64,000 nucleotides of DNA, taken from UBA8296 sp031581145. GTDB lineage: Bacteria; Bacteroidota; Rhodothermia; Balneolales; Balneolaceae. The translations under genes and the position numbers were made by a program. The notes beneath the pieces are model-generated. The model had not been told where the DNA came from. It saw nothing but the letters and a program-made list of their open reading frames with translations, and did no database searches. The stretch covers positions 1 through 64,000 of the forward strand of contig JAVLBP010000002.1 in the NCBI GenBank assembly GCA_031581145.1, read 5' to 3'. The stretch's first letter is position 1. Every line of letters begins with the position of its first letter. Below, one piece after another: positions 1-8,131 of the stretch.

Positions 1-772
1 CTAAGTATAAATGCCCTGTAGACGTTAACGTAGATGCACCATCAAGCACATCTGCTGCTAAGATAATATCCCCTGTTCCTGTATTGACTGATGATGAATT
101 CAAAAAATTAATTCCTTGCGTACCACTACCGTCACCAGGAGCAGCCCACATCAATACATCACCACCATTTGTGCTTAGAGTAACATCATAAAAGTCAAGA
201 GCGTTTTGGTTGGTAGACCCATTGTCATTTACAGATGGCCCATCACCAACGGTTAAGCCATTCCAGGTGGTAGATCCTTGAGCTGTTGCGCTACCTCCCA
301 TCCAAAAATGGCCGCCATTGGTAGTAATGGTAGCTGAAGAACTAGCCGTAGCTCCAGCACGGTTATGATTATTGTAATCCGACCATAACACAATATTTAA
401 AGCACCTGAGGTGGATTCAATATCTGCATTAATCTGTGTCCTACCATAACCTTCGGCATTGGTACCGGTACCTCTAATGGTTAAGGTCGCATCCCCACCA
501 GCTGTTTTAGATATTGTGCTAGCTACATTGATTAATGACCCTTCCAATCGTACACTTTTGCCATCATTGAGATAACCCTCTATCACAGAACTATGTACAT
601 TTGCATCTGAGTCCCCATCCGTAGTCGAAATGGATACGGGGTTCGTGCCACTGATGGACCAATTGGTGCCGGATGTACCAGTTTCGCCCGAGTCATTTAT
701 CGTGAGAGTTTGCCCGAAGGTGCTTGAGCAAATAAATAGCAGAAATATTGAAAAACTGGCGCGGAGAATCAT
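1..772 (-). CDS. Secreted repetitive surface protein, N-terminal part (runs off the window)
   Basis: An open frame starts with ATG at 772 and stays open to the left edge, so at least 257 residues are visible and the C-terminus is missing. The first ~20 residues are a clear signal peptide (positive start, hydrophobic run rich in Phe/Leu/Ile, cleavage near S-T-F-G-Q). The mature part is rich in Thr, Ser, Gly, Asn and Asp with recurring short strands such as TxTTNGG and LxLSTNGGDVLMW, as in large beta-helix or beta-strand-repeat adhesins of the Bacteroidota. There is no catalytic motif. Such proteins are normally secreted and surface-bound, often by type IX secretion, but the C-terminal sorting domain that would show this lies outside the window. 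Function beyond surface protein is not assignable. Confidence 0.75.
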   Translation of the reverse strand, partial: MILRASFSIFLLFICSSTFGQTLTINDSGETGTSGTNWSISGTNPVSISTTDGDSDANVHSSVIEGYLNDGKSVRLEGSLINVASTISKTAGGDATLTIRGTGTNAEGYGRTQINADIESTSGALNIVLWSDYNNHNRAGATASSSATITTNGGHFWMGGSATAQGSTTWNGLTVGDGPSVNDNGSTNQNALDFYDVTLSTNGGDVLMWAAPGDGSGTQGINFLNSSSVNTGTGDIILAADVLDGASTLTSTGHLYL

Positions 773-997
773 GCCTTTATTTTATTAACCAGTTACCAAC
801 CTCTTTTAATATAATTTCAAGTGAATGCAAAAAGGTCAAAGGCATATTTATATATTCAGGTGACCTGGAGTCTAAGGCTTTAAATCACCCCTCATAATTC
901 AATTATTTGATATAGATTTAAAAATACTCCTGGGTCAATATGCATACTTTATGTATGCAATGAATGGCAAAAACTAAACGTTAATTGGTCTTTAAAG
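773..997. other. AT-rich intergenic region with a small inverted repeat
   Basis: This gap lies between the 3' end of the histidine kinase gene and the start of the surface-protein gene, both on the minus strand, so it should hold the promoter of the latter. A 7-base perfect inverted repeat, tgcatac and gtatgca with a 5-base loop, sits at 941-959. It lacks a T-run, so it is at best a weak terminator or an operator. No Bacteroidota-type -7 box is obvious before the start at 772. Confidence 0.35.
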
Positions 998-3178
998 CTA
1001 GGTCAGCGGTTGTGTAGCCACCGGTAGTGTAATTGAGACCTCTACAACGTCGTCTGTGGTTCGATGAGTCAGCGTGGCCTGACCTTGGTAGTGGCTTTGA
1101 AGTCTTTGGTGGACATTTTGAAGTCCTAATCCTCCCTTGTACCAATCTGATTCCTTGGCCGACTCTTCGGCGTTCTGTTGCCCCATTTTCCCGTCCAGTT
1201 GCTTGGCCGCTATTTCGCCACCTTGATCGTGCACCTCATGAGAAGGATCCACCCAGTGGCCCGTGTTGCTGACGGTGATCACTAAGCATTCAGCAATCGA
1301 TTGCTTTGGCTTGTGGGAAGACTCATCACACGACATCTTTTTCACATTGACTTGTACCTGAATCGATTCACATTCAGCCGTTTTATACCCAAACTTGACC
1401 GCATTTTCGACGAGTGGAAAGATGATCATGCTAGGAATGAGCTTTTCTTCAAGCGCTGGATCTACCTCAAAGGTTGGTTCAATGAGCCCGTCATATCGGA
1501 TTCCCTGCATGTGGAGATATTGCCGGCACAACGAAATCTCCTGACGAAGAGAAACCTGCTCTTTGGACTCCGCTGACAGTATCTGCTGAAAATACCCCGC
1601 TAGGTGCTCAACGAGCTCGCTAGCTTTATCAGGATTAAAACGAATAAACCCCTGAAGAGAACTTAAGATATTGTACAAAAAGTGGGGTTTGAGTTGTAAC
1701 CGAAGGTTTCTCCATTTGGACGCCGTCACTTGGCTTTCGAGAAGTCCTGCTCGCTGTTGTTCCAGCTCAAGAAGTTGTGTGGTAATGATCCGCTGTCGGC
1801 GATTGAGCAGAACGCCACTTATGGCCATTAGCCCTAGGATCAAGACCCCCAAGACTGTAATCCAACGGTCACGCACCATTTGGGCTCGTTGAAGGTCAAT
1901 AGTTTGTCGTGATTGAGAAATCTCGTAGCCATAATCCATCAAACTGAGGGAGGTTCGCAATCTGGCCTCCTCATATTGGACCGTTTTCTCCGATAGCTCC
2001 ACCATAATTTCATAGGCGTCCGCTTGCTGATCATTCTGCTGTAAAAGCTCCAACAAAAAGCGATTTAACTCGATCCATAGAGCAAATGAGATTTGTTCGC
2101 CCGCTTGATCAACCGCATAGGTCATCCGCTGGATGGCGGCGGTGATATACCCTTCATTAGCCTCAAGAGATGCCAGCTTTTGGGACGCTCGCAACCAAAG
2201 CCGAAAATCATGTTCTTTGTACCACTGGAGGCTTCGCTCATAGGCATCACGAGCAGCAAGAGGATTGATGGCATCTTTGGTTTCTGGGTCTGTGGTTAAG
2301 TAGTAGTCACCCGTATACTCTTGAACATACCCTTTAAACTTTCCGTACTCATAATTGATGTCTTGCTCGAGCAGAGCATCTGCTTTCTCCAACCAATTTA
2401 GAATAGAATCCGGGTATTGTTTGGAGAGTAGATTGAGCTCGGCCAAGAGTATGTAGGTAAAGGCCTTGTCTGCACCCTCACGAACTGTGAGGAGAGTTTC
2501 ATAACGGCGTTGCGCAATGTCGTATTTTCCTTGCTCTTTTTCGGTGAGCGCCAGATTAGACTCAACCCGAGGGAGATTGTCGTCTTCACCTGCTTCAACA
2601 AAGTAATCATAAGCGAGTTGATACTGCTCCTTGGCCTTTTCGTAGAGCTCCATCGAGAAAAACACCGTTCCAATGTAGCTTGCCAACGCACCAAGAGCCC
2701 TTTCATCGCCCGAATCTTCAAGGTATAGCATCACTTGATTGTAGTGATATAGTGCATCGGTTGGCTGATCCAGTGTCACATAGGCTCTAGCAATCACAAA
2801 ATGGAGATAGGACGCTGTTTCAACCACGCGAAATGGTTGTACTGACTTGAGGCGCTCCAGAGACTCTTCAATTACACGTTCTGGCTCAGAGGCTGCATTT
2901 GGGAGAAGAAGCCAAAGGTCACGAGGAATCTTGTTGGAGAACTCCTCTGTGAATATGTGTAGGTTGAGAAGGTCAGTCCGTGTAAACGGAATCGAGTCTT
3001 GAGTCGATGGAGTCTCAGCGGGTGTTTGTTGGGGCTGGGGCTGTTGCTGCGACGGCGGCTGTTGCGAATGCAAATCTATGGCAAGGCTTGGAGCAGCAAT
3101 ACAGCTGGCCATTGCAACGATCAGAACCGTTGCGAGTAGGCCTCCTGTGCTATACAGCCGGGTCTTGAGCACCCTCAT
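998..3178 (-). CDS. TPR-containing LytS-type sensor histidine kinase
   Basis: Membrane-bound kinase expected to phosphorylate the LytTR regulator encoded 2 bases upstream. Residues 1-33 form a signal peptide, 34-60 a Gln/Pro-rich linker, about 85-400 are helical tetratricopeptide-like repeats in the periplasm, and one membrane helix lies near 440-458. The cytoplasmic part has the His_kinase (LytS/YehU) motif LKPHFLYNIL with the likely phospho-acceptor His499, followed by the ATPase N-box PLVENAVKFGYK and a GLGL box. The final ATPase domain carries an insert rich in charged residues. The architecture (periplasmic TPRs, one helix, LytS kinase) is typical of Bacteroidota. It is the last gene of a minus-strand set with the regulator and a multi-pass membrane protein. 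The signal sensed is unknown. Confidence 0.88.
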   Translation of the reverse strand: MRVLKTRLYSTGGLLATVLIVAMASCIAAPSLAIDLHSQQPPSQQQPQPQQTPAETPSTQDSIPFTRTDLLNLHIFTEEFSNKIPRDLWLLLPNAASEPERVIEESLERLKSVQPFRVVETASYLHFVIARAYVTLDQPTDALYHYNQVMLYLEDSGDERALGALASYIGTVFFSMELYEKAKEQYQLAYDYFVEAGEDDNLPRVESNLALTEKEQGKYDIAQRRYETLLTVREGADKAFTYILLAELNLLSKQYPDSILNWLEKADALLEQDINYEYGKFKGYVQEYTGDYYLTTDPETKDAINPLAARDAYERSLQWYKEHDFRLWLRASQKLASLEANEGYITAAIQRMTYAVDQAGEQISFALWIELNRFLLELLQQNDQQADAYEIMVELSEKTVQYEEARLRTSLSLMDYGYEISQSRQTIDLQRAQMVRDRWITVLGVLILGLMAISGVLLNRRQRIITTQLLELEQQRAGLLESQVTASKWRNLRLQLKPHFLYNILSSLQGFIRFNPDKASELVEHLAGYFQQILSAESKEQVSLRQEISLCRQYLHMQGIRYDGLIEPTFEVDPALEEKLIPSMIIFPLVENAVKFGYKTAECESIQVQVNVKKMSCDESSHKPKQSIAECLVITVSNTGHWVDPSHEVHDQGGEIAAKQLDGKMGQQNAEESAKESDWYKGGLGLQNVHQRLQSHYQGQATLTHRTTDDVVEVSITLPVATQPLT

Positions 3179-3180
3179 AC

Positions 3181-3933
3181 TTACTGGCTTTCGCTAAAAT
3201 GGTTCTCGAATCGTTCCAAAAACAACTTTTTGTGGCGTCGGCTCATAGGCAAGGGATTGTCTTCCCCTGTGACCATAACGTCAAAGCCACCCGCCTGGTT
3301 TTGCACAAATCGATGCACATGATTCAGATTGACGACGACGGACCGGTGAATCTGCATAAAATGGGAGGCCGGCAAAAAGGATATCCATTCCTTGAGTGTC
3401 TTACGATACTGAAACCGCCTTCCCTCCACATCTTTGAGATAGGTATAGTAGCCGTCACTTTGGACGCTACATACATCACGAAGATTCACAAAAAATCCTT
3501 CATCAAACCTCTGAACAAATAATCGCTGGCTAAGCCCCTGATCGACCACCTGGTGAGCGGCCGTACCCACATCATCTAAGGCCTTGTCCATAGCCGCTTT
3601 GAAGCGCTCTTGACTCACAGGTTTCAGCAAATAATTTTCAGCATTCACCTCAAATGCACGAAGCGCACGTTGGTTGTCCGCTGTGACAAAAATCACTTTG
3701 GTTCGATCCGTATCGACATATGGAATCAAATCGAATCCATTAGAGCCTCTCAAATTGATATCTAGCAGTACAATCTCAGGAGCATGCGTGCGCAAAAAAT
3801 CGACACTCTCTTGAAATCCAGCCAGCGACTCGATGGTAAGCTGAGGATAGAGCTTCTCCACCATAAACTGCAGATAGGCCCTTGTTGGGGCTTCATCTTC
3901 AATGATACATACGGTGTGTGTGTACTCGTCCAT
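3181..3933 (-). CDS. LytTR-family response regulator
   Basis: Cytoplasmic DNA-binding response regulator. Residues 6-120 are a receiver domain with the acidic pocket E12-D13, phospho-acceptor Asp58 in EIVLLDINL, Thr84 and Lys104. Residues about 145-250 are a LytTR DNA-binding domain with the family signature QIHRSVVVNLNHV. Length (250 residues) is normal. Only 2 bases separate its stop from the histidine kinase start, so the two are surely co-transcribed and form a cognate pair. The gene upstream (start 5356) is a multi-pass membrane protein ending 46 bases away. Targets cannot be read from the sequence. Confidence 0.92.
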   Translation of the reverse strand: MDEYTHTVCIIEDEAPTRAYLQFMVEKLYPQLTIESLAGFQESVDFLRTHAPEIVLLDINLRGSNGFDLIPYVDTDRTKVIFVTADNQRALRAFEVNAENYLLKPVSQERFKAAMDKALDDVGTAAHQVVDQGLSQRLFVQRFDEGFFVNLRDVCSVQSDGYYTYLKDVEGRRFQYRKTLKEWISFLPASHFMQIHRSVVVNLNHVHRFVQNQAGGFDVMVTGEDNPLPMSRRHKKLFLERFENHFSESQ

Positions 3934-3979
3934 GCGTTAAGTATAAGACTTCTGGACAAGATTGCGAGCAAAGGTATAC

Positions 3980-5356
3980 TCACAACCCGCTTGGATATCT
4001 GGTTTTGTAAAGATCCTTCAGCACTCGTGGGTCTTTTGCTTGCATGGTCATGCGATAGGGTCCAAACGTCAGCGTTACAGGGGTAGTATTCCGCTTGGTG
4101 ATTGCCTGTAATTCCCTGTCGATGACATAAAAAGCGAGACCTGTGAGCCCTTTTTCAGAATCCTTGATATGGCTCCATTGTTTGGAGGTCTGGATAGAAT
4201 CATGGGCGAAGGTCAAAGGGTGACTCGTAAGCTCTTGTTTTGTCAGGCGGTGGTTTGCACGGCGGTGGTTTGCAGAGCGCTGATTCACAAGGCCCTTCTC
4301 CACATCCACACCCGATATAATGACCACGAGTCGAGTCTTGTAATCGCTATATCCATCATAATAGGCTGTATGAATGGTCGCGTGAGCGTCAGGAGGTAGG
4401 GTATGCCCTGTAGTATCCTCTAGCTGAAGCGTCGCCCCAAACTCGTACTCGGTTCGCCTCGAGGCAGCATTGAAGGAGGCCTCAAGATAGGCTCTGTCGG
4501 TCTGCTCTAGATGAAACGCCACAAAAGCTGATTGGTCTTGGGTTAAGTCGAGCGTTGATTGCTGGGCATTCACTGAGCTGAGAAGGCTGCCCGTTATGAT
4601 AGTGGATACAATGAGTGCCTTGGTTGTAGTTGGTTTTGCCGTGAGCGATTCAGGCCACTCCACCTGCTGTCCCAAGTGCAACGTGCCGCGATAGAAGAAA
4701 TACAAGCTTATGGCCATCACCGTGTGACTTACATCGAGGTGATTAAACCATGTATGAAGCCCGATTTTGGTGGTGTAGGTGATCGCTGCGATGGAGGCAA
4801 AACACACCGACAAAGCGATGATGCGACTGCCTTGATTGCGCGTCTTCCACCAAGCATACGCGTGAAGAGGAAGCACAATCAGCCCTAGCCCATACGCCGA
4901 ATGGACTTTGATATAAAAGAAATCCAGTGTCGTGAAGGTGATCACCGCAAAAATGATCAGTTCAAGGACGTTGGCCACCTCCAAAAACTTCGCAAATCGG
5001 GAGGGGATAAGGGGGTGGACGTACATGATGGTGGCCCTTTCAATGGCCGAGACCGCCAACATGGATATTAGCCAGCCAGGCAATTTCCATTCAAGTCCAA
5101 TCACATGCTGAAAGGCATGCCCAAGCAAACCACCAAAGAAGGTGGCAATCGCCATCAGCAAAAAATACCACCGCATGTAGGCGTGCATCGCCCCCGGTTG
5201 ATTCCACTGGCGCAACTTCCAAAATGCAAACAAGGCCACCGCTGTGATCCAAAAGTCGGTTAATGTGACCATCGGCTCCATAATGGTCACGCTAAACAAC
5301 TCTATCGAGGGTTGTCCACTAGGTGAGTCCTCTTGAATGACTCGGAAAAAATCCAT
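3980..5356 (-). CDS. Multi-pass membrane protein with a large extracytoplasmic C-terminal domain
   Basis: I do not recognise this with certainty. The N-terminal ~225 residues hold about seven hydrophobic helices. A second start, ATG at 5281, would begin with MEPMVTLTDFW and may be the real one, because the preceding residues are not hydrophobic. A further hydrophobic segment at about 247-265 looks like a signal-like anchor ending in V-N-A-Q, after which ~190 residues are predicted outside the cytoplasm. That last part is beta-rich and ends in a strand-rich tail. A 15-base tandem repeat at 4246-4290 encodes the linker around RSANHRRANHRL. It lies directly upstream of the LytTR regulator and kinase genes, which suggests that it is part of, or a sensor for, that signalling system (inference). 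Confidence 0.6.
   Translation of the reverse strand: MDFFRVIQEDSPSGQPSIELFSVTIMEPMVTLTDFWITAVALFAFWKLRQWNQPGAMHAYMRWYFLLMAIATFFGGLLGHAFQHVIGLEWKLPGWLISMLAVSAIERATIMYVHPLIPSRFAKFLEVANVLELIIFAVITFTTLDFFYIKVHSAYGLGLIVLPLHAYAWWKTRNQGSRIIALSVCFASIAAITYTTKIGLHTWFNHLDVSHTVMAISLYFFYRGTLHLGQQVEWPESLTAKPTTTKALIVSTIITGSLLSSVNAQQSTLDLTQDQSAFVAFHLEQTDRAYLEASFNAASRRTEYEFGATLQLEDTTGHTLPPDAHATIHTAYYDGYSDYKTRLVVIISGVDVEKGLVNQRSANHRRANHRLTKQELTSHPLTFAHDSIQTSKQWSHIKDSEKGLTGLAFYVIDRELQAITKRNTTPVTLTFGPYRMTMQAKDPRVLKDLYKTRYPSGL
4246..4290. repeat. Tandem repeat, 15-base period, three units, in coding sequence
   Basis: Units begin at 4246, 4261 and 4276. The first two differ by one base (ggcggtggtttgcac and ggcggtggtttgcag) and the third is diverged. 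On the coding strand they add five residues per unit to a linker of the membrane protein, keeping the frame. Confidence 0.85.
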
Positions 5357-5376
5357 GGTTTGCAGCAGGCATTATC

Positions 5377-5461
5377 GCGTCAATATTACTCTGCAGGCAT
5401 CGACAGTAGGCGTCATTGCGACCGGAATTGCGCGAGCGTCAGTATTACTCTGAAGGCATCG
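5377..5461. repeat. Direct repeat spanning the sodC stop codon
   Basis: Two 26-base copies at 5377-5402 and 5436-5461 match at 24 of 26 positions and start 59 bases apart. The copy at 5436-5461 contains the last codons and the TAA stop of sodC. The other copy lies beyond the gene and still reads as M-P-A-E-stop in the same orientation, so it looks like a duplicated gene end. Confidence 0.8.
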
Positions 5462-6020
5462 CAGCAACGCCAATCACACCACATCCAAGGCGGGCGCCTG
5501 CCGCTCCTGTGGGTTGTGAAACAAGGTCATCTTCTCCGGCATGAACTATCAAACCACGACCGGTGATCATGGCCATGTCAACCGCAGGAAATTGCGCATC
5601 AAACGTTGCCACACCCTCTGCATTGGCCTCAATATTTCCAAGATCACCCATGTGGCTTACCTCAGCTTCGGGGCCAGCATGATCGACACCAGCAGGATTA
5701 TAGTGTCCTCCTGCGGAGGTGCCATTCGCGGCGGAGCAATCACCATACTGATGGATATGGAATCCATGCAATCCTGGACTAATGCCGGCAATCTCACCAG
5801 AGACTTGCACACCACCCTCCACAGCGTCGAAGCGAACAACGCCGCTAGCACTATTGCCTTCTGTAGGATGAACCACAGCAATCAAGCGGGCAGGCGCCTC
5901 GCTAGACATGCTGGTTTGGGTGACTTCCCCTTCCACCTCTTCCATGGTGGAAGTTTCGGGGGCCATGCAGGCGGAGAGGAAAAGTAGAGGGGTAATTGCG
6001 TAAAAAAGAATAGACTTCAT
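5445..6020 (-). CDS. sodC: Cu/Zn superoxide dismutase, lipoprotein
   Basis: Converts superoxide to hydrogen peroxide and oxygen in the periplasm or on the outer membrane. Residues 1-18 are a lipoprotein signal with lipobox LSAC (Cys18). The mature enzyme shows the copper-site signature GFHIHQYGDC, the bridging and zinc ligands in GGHYNP and the following HxGDLGN, the copper histidine in IVHAGEDD, and the C-terminal signature GAAGARLGCGVIG with the second disulfide cysteine. Length (191 residues) is normal. It is a single gene convergent to nothing: the next minus-strand gene starts 89 bases downstream and the DUF2805 gene diverges upstream. The start is supported by the signal peptide. Confidence 0.96.
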   Translation of the reverse strand: MKSILFYAITPLLFLSACMAPETSTMEEVEGEVTQTSMSSEAPARLIAVVHPTEGNSASGVVRFDAVEGGVQVSGEIAGISPGLHGFHIHQYGDCSAANGTSAGGHYNPAGVDHAGPEAEVSHMGDLGNIEANAEGVATFDAQFPAVDMAMITGRGLIVHAGEDDLVSQPTGAAGARLGCGVIGVAAMPSE

Positions 6021-6108
6021 GGGATTATTAAAAATTGGTTAGATGAATAGAATTTGAGCAAATAATTAATATCTGAACGTAAGTCTACAAGGATTTCGTT
6101 TGAAAGCC

Positions 6109-6393
6109 ATGGCAAATCCCAAAAAATCGCCCAAAAAAACGACAGTGGCTTCCTCACTCAGCTCAGCCGAGATCTCACGCATTATCGAGATGGCATGGGA
6201 AGATCGCACCCCTTTTGAGGCCATTGAGCATCAATATGGCTTACCCGAGAAAGAGACCAAGGCGTTGATGAAGCAACAAATGACGCCCTCTAGCTACCGA
6301 ATGTGGCGGGATCGCGTCAATACCCGCGCCACAAAACACCTCAAAAAACGTCCGTTCGAGGTGGGTCGATTCAAGTCAAAGAATCAGAAATAA
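6109..6393 (+). CDS. DUF2805 / TIGR03643 family small protein
   Basis: A 94-residue cytoplasmic protein with a Lys-rich start and the family core IIEMAWEDRTPFEAIE, then LMKQQMTPSSYRMWRDRV and a basic tail. The family is widespread in marine and soil bacteria and has no proven function. The helix pattern of the core resembles a small helix-turn-helix, so nucleic-acid binding is possible but not shown. A TTG at 6100, nine bases upstream in frame, has a better spaced AAGGA and is the alternative start; I prefer the ATG because leaders in this group rarely depend on that signal. Its 3' end overlaps the convergent propeller gene by 23 bases. Confidence 0.85.
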   Translation: MANPKKSPKKTTVASSLSSAEISRIIEMAWEDRTPFEAIEHQYGLPEKETKALMKQQMTPSSYRMWRDRVNTRATKHLKKRPFEVGRFKSKNQK

Positions 6394-8104
6394 GCCTGAT
6401 AGCCTCGTGCTGAATCTGCAGCACGCGATACCGCCGATCGACGGGGCTTCGGGCGATCTGAAGGATTTCAGCTCCCGCTAGCGTGTTGATTCGCTCGACA
6501 AATCGGGCTCTGCTTCGCGTGCGTTGAGGTTGCTTGACCCCAGTATGAAATACCGCCTCATCAATATCTTGGAGGGGTATCGACTCTTGCCCTCGTCGAA
6601 TGGCATCGAGCAACAACGCCCAAAATTTTTGGTATTGCCCATCACGAGTTACGTCCTCTTCTTGGCCATCCACGACAACTCCCACAAAGGAATCTTGATC
6701 CATGATGGGGTGAAGGGCGACCCCTTGATAAGCCTCCATACCATTGGATTCAGATTGTTGCATCCTCGATTCTGCCCAAGATCGTGCGCGCTGACGTCGG
6801 AAAAACATAAGGAATCCTAGAAGGGCCGTACTCCCAAGGCCAGCTGCAGTGGCTTGGAGCGCTCGCTGCCGTTTTTGACGCTGGAGCCCGTTCGCATGGA
6901 GTGTTGCGTTGGTGCCATCTTCATGGATCTCGACAAAACTGAAGTATAATACATCGTCATTATTATGGAGTTGAGACATGATCACCCAGGACTCTGCTAT
7001 GTCGAGATAAAACATCGTCAATAAACGGTGTTTTGCCCCTAAATCAGGGTTATAGAACGTTCGCACCTCATTATCGCGAGCATTGTAGTATAATACTCCC
7101 CCTTCAAAATGACCCTCACGGGTGAATTCAGACTCGACAACAAGGCCATGCAGCATGTAGTCAGGGGTGCTTAAGTGTAGCGCGGGTACATTCGGATTGC
7201 GCTTTCTAGCCGACATAGGAGATGAAGAAAATTCATGAATCGCCTTCCATTCAATGTAGGGAGCCTTGGAAGAGAGCACTTTGAACCCATCAAACGACAT
7301 AGGATTTGCATTGATGTCCGCATTTGGAATGAGGGTATAAAGTGCTTGGTCTCGCCCTTTGAAATAGACTCCTGACATGGAGCTGGGTAAAGGATTGGAT
7401 TGTTTGACGGCGGACCATGTCGCACCCTCGCGATCAAACTTGGCAATGGTATTATGAGTTTCCCAAAACCCATAGCCACCCAAAAAAACCATTGCATTAC
7501 CTACAGGTACCATCCCGCTACCAATCATGCTTTTACGCGCTGGCTCTTCGGTGTACATCTCGATGGCTCTGCTTGACAAGTTGAACGACGCAATCTCCCC
7601 TCCTGCATTATCCCAAATTAGCACGTCGTTCGGTTGGTCCCGCGTGATCATATGGCGATATCGAAGATCTGTGAACTCAGATGGAATGGTCACGGACTGT
7701 ATACGCTCATTACGAGGGTCGAAAAAGTGGTAGGATGGGCTTCCTGCAACCCACAGCATCACCTCACCTGTAGACTGACGAACACTTACGTCGAATCGCG
7801 AGACATCCCTGAGTCTTTGAGAGCCCAAATCTAAGCGTTCATTAATCCCACGAAATACAACCTGCTTTGTGACGGTTAGCCCTTGGTTGGTTTCTGTTGC
7901 TTCAGACTCTAGAGCTTGGGTGGTGGTTTCAGGTGGGGTGTTGGTCGTTGCTTGGGATGTGGTTTGGGATGCACTCTGGGATGTGGTTTGGGCAACGACG
8001 AATGTCGGTATTACACTACCATAAGCTACTAGCACACATGCTACCAGCAGCATGAACCATGCCCATTGAAAAGCGCAAGAAGTACGTCTTACATTCTGCT
8101 GCAT
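6371..8104 (-). CDS. Periplasmic propeller protein with one membrane helix and a cytoplasmic winged-helix-like tail (paralogue A)
   Basis: Not a named family I recognise. Seen: a hydrophobic signal near residues 15-38, a Ser/Thr/Gln-rich linker with repeated SQxTSQ units, then about 330 residues of repeated beta-sheet segments (Kelch/galactose-oxidase-like, with SxDxRNE and GGYGFWETHN turns), a single membrane helix at about 417-438 followed by Arg-rich RRQRARS, and a 137-residue cytoplasmic part. That part has the helix-turn-helix-like order KFWALLLDAI, IDEAVFH, RFVERIN and a final beta hairpin RRYRVLQI. The same order occurs in the 678-residue protein at 11070-13106, so these are paralogues. 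Topology suggests a transmembrane one-component regulator: propeller outside, DNA-binding-like domain inside (inference). It lies 27 bases downstream of the DUF5916 barrel gene. Confidence 0.6.
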   Translation of the reverse strand: MQQNVRRTSCAFQWAWFMLLVACVLVAYGSVIPTFVVAQTTSQSASQTTSQATTNTPPETTTQALESEATETNQGLTVTKQVVFRGINERLDLGSQRLRDVSRFDVSVRQSTGEVMLWVAGSPSYHFFDPRNERIQSVTIPSEFTDLRYRHMITRDQPNDVLIWDNAGGEIASFNLSSRAIEMYTEEPARKSMIGSGMVPVGNAMVFLGGYGFWETHNTIAKFDREGATWSAVKQSNPLPSSMSGVYFKGRDQALYTLIPNADINANPMSFDGFKVLSSKAPYIEWKAIHEFSSSPMSARKRNPNVPALHLSTPDYMLHGLVVESEFTREGHFEGGVLYYNARDNEVRTFYNPDLGAKHRLLTMFYLDIAESWVIMSQLHNNDDVLYFSFVEIHEDGTNATLHANGLQRQKRQRALQATAAGLGSTALLGFLMFFRRQRARSWAESRMQQSESNGMEAYQGVALHPIMDQDSFVGVVVDGQEEDVTRDGQYQKFWALLLDAIRRGQESIPLQDIDEAVFHTGVKQPQRTRSRARFVERINTLAGAEILQIARSPVDRRYRVLQIQHEAIRLISDSLT

Positions 8105-8131
8105 GAACCAAAAGGTTGAGGCTAATCTAGA

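Noticed and set aside
941..959. Inverted repeat as a terminator of the histidine kinase gene
   Set aside because: Short stem without a T-run; kept only as a note in the intergenic entry.
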